10,413 nt of DNA. Origin: Microbacterium terregens (GTDB taxonomy: Bacteria > Actinomycetota > Actinomycetes > Actinomycetales > Microbacteriaceae). Of this stretch, positions 7,016 to 10,413 are shown in pieces. Location: assembly GCF_039534975.1 (NCBI RefSeq), contig NZ_BAAAWH010000006.1, positions 1 through 10,413 on the forward strand, read 5' to 3'. Under the pieces are notes generated by a model. It searched no databases. It was not told the origin of the DNA and was given only the letters and a program-made list of their open reading frames with translations. The position numbers and the translations under genes are program-made. Position 1 is the first letter of the stretch. Each line of letters starts with the position of its first letter.

Positions 7016-7658
7016 GTGCCGGCCGACCCGCAGGAGGCACTTCGCGGACGCGGGGGCGCGGCATCGACCCGCGGGCGGCCCGGAGCAGGGCCGCAGCCCT
7101 CGCGGCGGCCCAGGAACTGCTCGTGGAGCAGGGGTGGTCCGCGGTCACCCATGTCGCCGTCGCGGCCCGCAGCGGGGTGGGCCGCACCACCCTGTACCGC
7201 CACTGGCCGGACTCCCCCTCCCTCATCTACGAGGCCATCGCCCAGCGCATCGCGAGCGCCCGCCCCGCGCGGACCGGTGTCCTCCGTGAGGACCTGGTCG
7301 GTCAGCTCCACGGACGCGGTCCCTGCTGCACGACCCGGTGGGGGAACGGGCATGCGGGTGGTCGTCGAGCGCGCCGGCGTGGACCCCCACCTTCGCCAGG
7401 CTCAAGGAGTCGCTGTACCAGGCGGGCTCCGGAGGGTTCCGCGCGATCGTGGAGCGCGCGAAGGAGAGCGGCGAACTGCCCGGCGACCTGGACACCGAGC
7501 TGGCCATCGACCAGCTCGCGGGCCCGCTGATGTTCCGCCGGCTGCTGGCGAGCGCACCTTCGGCGAGGAGGAACGTGCACGCCGTCGTCGACGCCTTCCT
7601 CGCGGCCAACGCGCGCCGTCCCGGTCCCCGGGCGGCGGACGGCGGCGGCGAGAGCTGA
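7016..7658 (+). CDS. TetR-family transcriptional regulator
   Basis: TetR/AcrR-type repressor with an N-terminal helix-turn-helix and a C-terminal ligand-binding domain. ARSRAAALAAAQELLVEQGW leads into VTHVAVAARSGVGRTTLYRH and WPDSPSLIYEAI, the classic TetR HTH (T-LYRHW). After frame changes near 7315 and 7390, MRVVVERAGVDP, LKESLYQAGSGGFRAIVERA, GELPGDLDTELAIDQLAGPL and MFRRLLASAPF form the C-terminal helices, ending before the TGA at 7656-7658. About 210 residues, normal. The start is uncertain: GAGGAG (6999-7004) precedes both a TTG at 7011 and a GTG at 7016. The GTG reading (VPADPQEALRGRG) is preferred and needs one frame change in the G run near 7051-7058. It lies 58 bp past a strong terminator, so it is a separate unit, and converges on the SARP gene. 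Its ligand and target are unknown; control of the adjacent oxidoreductase or PKS genes is plausible. Confidence 0.85.
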
Positions 7659-7717
7659 GGCGCCGCCCCCCGACAGGGGTGTGCCGCCCCGGCCCCCGTC
7701 GGGGGAGCGGGCCGTGA
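7659..7717. terminator. Convergent terminator region, TetR/SARP
   Basis: A 59-bp gap between the convergent TetR and SARP stops. CCCCC at 7693-7697 pairs with GGGGG at 7701-7705 across a 3-nt loop, and a second short pairing (CCCC around 7668-7671 with GGGG at 7676-7679) lies just upstream. These symmetric GC hairpins suit a bidirectional terminator. The stems are short, so confidence is moderate. Confidence 0.45.
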
Positions 7718-8626
7718 TCAGCGCCGCGCCAGCTGCTCGTACCGCCTGGCGGGTGCTCCCGCGGTCACCAGGTCGCCGCCCTGCGGTGCGGGACGCCCGT
7801 TCGGCACGCCGGGTTCGGCGGCCAGCACGGAGTCGGTGTGCGCCAGCAGGTCGATGGCGGGGTCGCCCGCCAGGATCGCCTGGTGCAGCCGGCGCACCCG
7901 CGGCGAGGGGTCGAGGCCGAGCTCTCCTCGCGCAGCACACGTGCTCAGCCGCCGCAGCACCTCCAGCGCCTGGGTGCGGCGGCCGGTGCGGTGCAGCGCG
8001 AGCATGAACTGGGCGTGCAGACCCTCGTGCATCGGGTACTTCGCCGTGAGCCGGTCAGCTCGCCCAGCAGCTCCTGGTGCCGGCCGAGCCGGAGGTCCGC
8101 GCCGATGCGCTGCTCCGCACGCTGGTGCGTTCCTCCTCCAGACACCACGAGATGGGCCCGCAGGACGGGACCCCGCTGTACGTCGGAGAGGGGGCCGGCC
8201 CCTGCCACAGGCGCAGGGCCTCGGAGAGACAGGCCGAAGCCCGCACGTCGTCGTGGTGGAGCGCCGAGCGGCCCTCGCGCACCAGGGACCAGAACCGGTT
8301 GGTGTCGAGTTCGTCGCTGTGCACGGTCAGCAGGTAGCCGCCGTCGCGGGTCTGCAGGATGTCGCGGGCGGGCCTGGAGGCTGCCGATCCGCGGCACCCG
8401 CCGCAGGCTGCGCCGCAGCTGGAGGATGTACGACTGGAGGGTGGACAGTGCGCTGTTGGGAGGGGAGTTCTCCCACAGCTCTTCGATACACGTGTCGGTG
8501 GACACGACCTGGTTCGCGTTGAGGAGCAGCAGGCTGGGGTGAGCAGTTGCCGCTGCTTCGGAGCCGTCGGCGTGTAGGACTCGCCGCGCTCGATCATGCG
8601 CAGGGGTCCCATACGGAGAATTCCAC
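7718..8626 (-). CDS. SARP-family pathway activator
   Basis: Streptomyces antibiotic regulatory protein: an OmpR-like winged-helix DNA-binding domain plus a bacterial transcriptional activation domain (BTAD). The start is taken as GTG 8626 (VEFSV), followed after a missing base near 8612 by GPLRMIERGESYTPTAPKQR, the classic SARP opening (EF-V-GPL...PTAPKQRQLL). The in-frame ATG at 8612 would cut off this first strand. NANQVVST-like residues, DTCIEELWENSPPNSALSTL and QSYILQLRRSLRRV complete the winged helix. GGYLLTVHSDELDTNRFWSL, ASACLSEALRLWQGPAP, RIGADLRLGRHQELLGELT, HEGLHAQFMLALHRTGRRTQ and ALEVLRRL form the BTAD repeats, and ELGLDPSP-VRRLHQAILAG ends the domain. The TGA is at 7718-7720. About 300 codons with no NB-ARC or TPR extension, so it is a small SARP. 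It lies divergent from the PKS gene and is the likely cluster activator. No strong ribosome site is visible; GAAGG lies about 13 nt upstream. Confidence 0.88.
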
Positions 8627-8810
8627 GTCGGTCTCGCACACCTTCGCGGAGAGTGACACAGGGGGTTGGCCGCGCCGGACGGGGCGGCTCACAGCACTTC
8701 CGACTCCTTCGGGCCACGAGCGCGGCGCTGCCCCCAGCCGCGCGCGGGAAAGCCCGCACCCCGCGTCGGCCACCGCTCGCATCCGCACTCGGCGCGGAAT
8801 TCTCCGTATG
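8610..8810. repeat. 15-bp inverted repeat spanning the SARP start
   Basis: CATACGGAGAATTCC at 8610-8624 is the exact reverse complement of GGAATTCTCCGTATG at 8796-8810, with 171 bp between. The left arm covers codons 2-6 of the SARP gene, just inside its GTG. A second shared heptamer, CATGATC (8820-8826 on plus, 8598-8592 on minus), follows each arm at 9 and 11 bp, so the right arm looks like a degenerate inverted copy of the SARP 5' end. Confidence 0.7.
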
Positions 8811-9294
8811 TCGCAGATCCATGATCCGAAATACCCCCTGTGTTGTGCGGCGTTAATTCGCCGAATGAAAATGCATATTAATCAGGGGGTGCACATCTGC
8901 CGTCAATCGGCGGCTCACCTGTCCCGGATCGGCCCTCAAGTGGCGCCCCCGGCCTGCGATCCCGTGGTGCGAAGGCGGGAACCCCACGGTAACGCCCGCT
9001 CTCCGGCCCGTCGAAAGACAGCGATTACCGGGCTGTGACTGGCCCCGGTCTAGGCTTCACGCGCATATGGGTCCGCTGAATTCCATGGCATTCGTCCTGT
9101 GGGGGACATGGGCAATGGGGGAAACGCGGGCAGTGCGTCGCGGGGGCGGAAAAGTGCCGGGGGGCGCACCACGACAGGAGGAACCGCGGCCTGTCCGCGC
9201 GACCAGCCGAACGCCGCGTGCGGGGCTCCGGCGGCCGGCATGCCGATCTTCGACCACCCCACCCGTACGTACGACTTTGGAGCGGTTGGATTAG
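8627..9294. promoter_or_regulatory. SARP/PKS divergent intergenic region
   Basis: 668 bp with no convincing gene. It should contain the promoters of the SARP gene (minus) and the PKS gene (plus). Around 8821-8890 it is far more AT-rich than the rest of the window and contains a small hairpin (CGGCG at 8848-8852, CGCCG at 8859-8863). It also holds the repeats listed separately and TAGGCT at 9051-9056, a possible -10 element with no clear -35 partner. A weak ribosome site (TTGGAG at 9277-9282, or GGTTGGA nearer the ATG) precedes the PKS start. Confidence 0.6.
8656..8890. repeat. Three copies of an ACCCCCTG-type motif
   Basis: ACACAGGGGGT at 8656-8666 is the exact reverse complement of ACCCCCTGTGT at 8833-8843, and the core recurs as CAGGGGGT at 8883-8890. 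The 8833 and 8883 copies form an inverted pair flanking the AT-rich stretch. The first copy lies about 30 bp upstream of the SARP start. They are candidate regulator-binding sites; no known consensus is recognised. Confidence 0.5.
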
Positions 9295-10413
9295 ATGGCT
9301 GATGAGAAGGAACTGCGGGAGTACCTCAAGCGCGCGGTCGCGGATGCGCGGGACGCCCGGCGGCGGTTGCGTGAGGTGGAGGACCGGGCGTGCGAGCCGA
9401 TCGCGGTCGTGGGGATGGCGTGCCGGTTCCCCGGGCGGGGTGAACGGCCCGCAGGAATGTGTGGGAGCTGCTGGACCGGGGGTGGACGCGGTCTCCCCCT
9501 TCCCGGACGACCGGGGATGGGACGAGGACGTCTACGACCCGGACCCGGACCGGGCGGGCAAGTCCTACGTGCGTGAGGGCGGGATTCCTGGAGGACGCCG
9601 CCGATTTCGAACCCGAGTTCTTCGGGATGTCGCCGCGGGAGGCGCTGGCGGCGGACCCGCAGCAGCGGCTGCTGCTGGGAGACGGCGTGGGAGGCGATGG
9701 AGAGCGCGGGGCTGGTGCGGCCGCGTTGCGCGGCGCAGCCGCACCGGAGTCTTCGCCGGGCTGATGTACCGGGGGTTCGCCGCGAGCATCCTGGACGACG
9801 TCCCCGTCGACGTCCAGGGCTACGGTCGCGGGGGGTGCCTCCAGCAGCATCGCCGTGGGCCGGGTCTCGTACACGTTCGGGTTCGAGGGTCCCGCGGTGG
9901 GCGGTGGACACGGCGTTGTTCGTCGTCGCTGGTGGGGATCCACCTGGCGGCGACGGCGGCTGCGCCGGGGTGAGTGGCGATCTGGCGCTGGCCGGGGGGG
10001 TGACGGTGATGGCCACGCCGACCTCGTTCGTGGAGTTCTCGCGGCAGCGGGGCGCTGTCGCCGTCGGGGCGGTGCAAGTCGTTCGCTGCCGGGGCCGACG
10101 GCACGGTGTGGGGGGAGGGTGCGGGTCTGGTGCTGCTGGAGCGGTTGTCGGACGCGCGGCGTCTGGGGCACGGGGTGCTGGCGGTGGTGCGGGTTCGGCG
10201 GTAACCAGGACGGTGCCTCGAACGGTCTGACGGCGCCGAACGGTCCGTCGCAGGAGCGGGTGATCCGGGAGGCGCTGGCCGACGCGGGGCTGTCGTACGC
10301 GGATGTGGACGCGGTGGAGGCGCACGGGACGGGCACGCGGCTGGGTGACCCGATCGAGGCGCAGGCGCTGCTGGCCACCTACGGGCAGCAGCGCCGTGAC
10401 GGGCGTCCGCATA
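9295..10413 (+). CDS. Modular type I polyketide synthase, docking segment and ketosynthase (partial)
   Basis: Start of a type I modular PKS subunit. The ATG at 9295 gives [15 protein letters not shown] then [16 protein letters not shown], an N-terminal coiled-coil docking helix that receives the chain from an upstream subunit. The ketosynthase begins at about residue 34 with [72 protein letters not shown] and [15 protein letters not shown] follow. The active-site VDTACSSSL is present once one extra T at 9916-9917 is removed (Cys codon at 9917-9919). [20 protein letters not shown], the first catalytic His in [19 protein letters not shown] near 10323, and the start of the next block are visible. 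The second His (in the NIGHT motif) and all other domains lie beyond the right edge. At least ten single-base indels break the frame, several in G or C runs. The intact Cys and His motifs suggest a condensing KS, not a loading KSQ. Confidence 0.93.

Noticed and set aside
7302..7940. Minus-strand open frame across the TetR gene and SARP 3' end
   Set aside because: Low-complexity Arg/Ala/Gly shadow frame; the TetR motifs read on the plus strand and the SARP C-terminus reads in another minus frame.
8618..9083. Three GAATTC sites (8618, 8797, 9078) as cloning junctions
   Set aside because: Genes and motifs run on normally around them, and the first lies inside the SARP coding start, so a vector junction is not supported.
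1..10413. Calling the disrupted genes pseudogenes
   Set aside because: Indels affect all genes alike, including the ketosynthase, while catalytic motifs are kept; sequence error explains this better.
1..10413. CRISPR arrays, tRNA or rRNA genes, insertion sequences
   Set aside because: No regular repeat-spacer pattern, cloverleaf sequence, rRNA segment or transposase motif was seen.

Overview
The window looks like part of a secondary-metabolite gene cluster from a high-GC actinomycete, most likely Streptomyces or a close relative. The DNA is GC-rich with strong G/C preference at third codon positions, several starts are GTG, and ribosome sites are GGAG-like. The gene set is a SARP activator, a TetR regulator, SnoaL-like and ABM proteins, flavin monooxygenases and the start of a modular type I polyketide synthase.

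Layout: positions 1-4045 hold six genes on the minus strand. In transcription order they are an antibiotic-biosynthesis monooxygenase (ABM, 4045-3748), an NTF2/SnoaL_4-type protein (3743-3297), a SnoaL-like protein (3258-2790), an SDR oxidoreductase (2714-1926), an LLM-class flavin oxidoreductase (1883-774) and a second SnoaL-like protein (330 to beyond the left edge). A 230-bp divergent promoter region (4046-4275) separates this block from a plus-strand unit with a large FAD-dependent aromatic-ring hydroxylase (4276-5930) and an NmrA-like NAD(P)-binding oxidoreductase (6027-6906), closed by a strong hairpin (6915-6957). A TetR regulator (about 7016-7658) follows and converges on a minus-strand SARP regulator (8626-7718). 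A 668-bp intergenic region with several repeats then leads to a type I PKS gene (9295 onward). Only its N-terminal docking segment and most of its first ketosynthase lie in the window.

Inferred logic: the minus-strand operon and the FAD/NmrA unit form a redox tailoring block (ring hydroxylation, quinone or anthrone-type oxidation, ketoreduction, SnoaL-fold cyclase, isomerase or epoxide-hydrolase chemistry) acting on a polyketide. The SARP is the probable pathway activator, and an 11-bp-period direct repeat in the tailoring promoter is a plausible SARP target. The TetR protein may provide ligand-responsive repression. The product cannot be identified from this window.

Quality warning: every protein-coding gene, including the highly conserved ketosynthase, needs several +1/-1 frame changes to give a family-consistent protein. 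Many fall in short G or C runs. This looks like uncorrected sequencing error rather than gene decay, so genes are given as full spans with frame shifts noted rather than as pseudogenes. Protein lengths are approximate.
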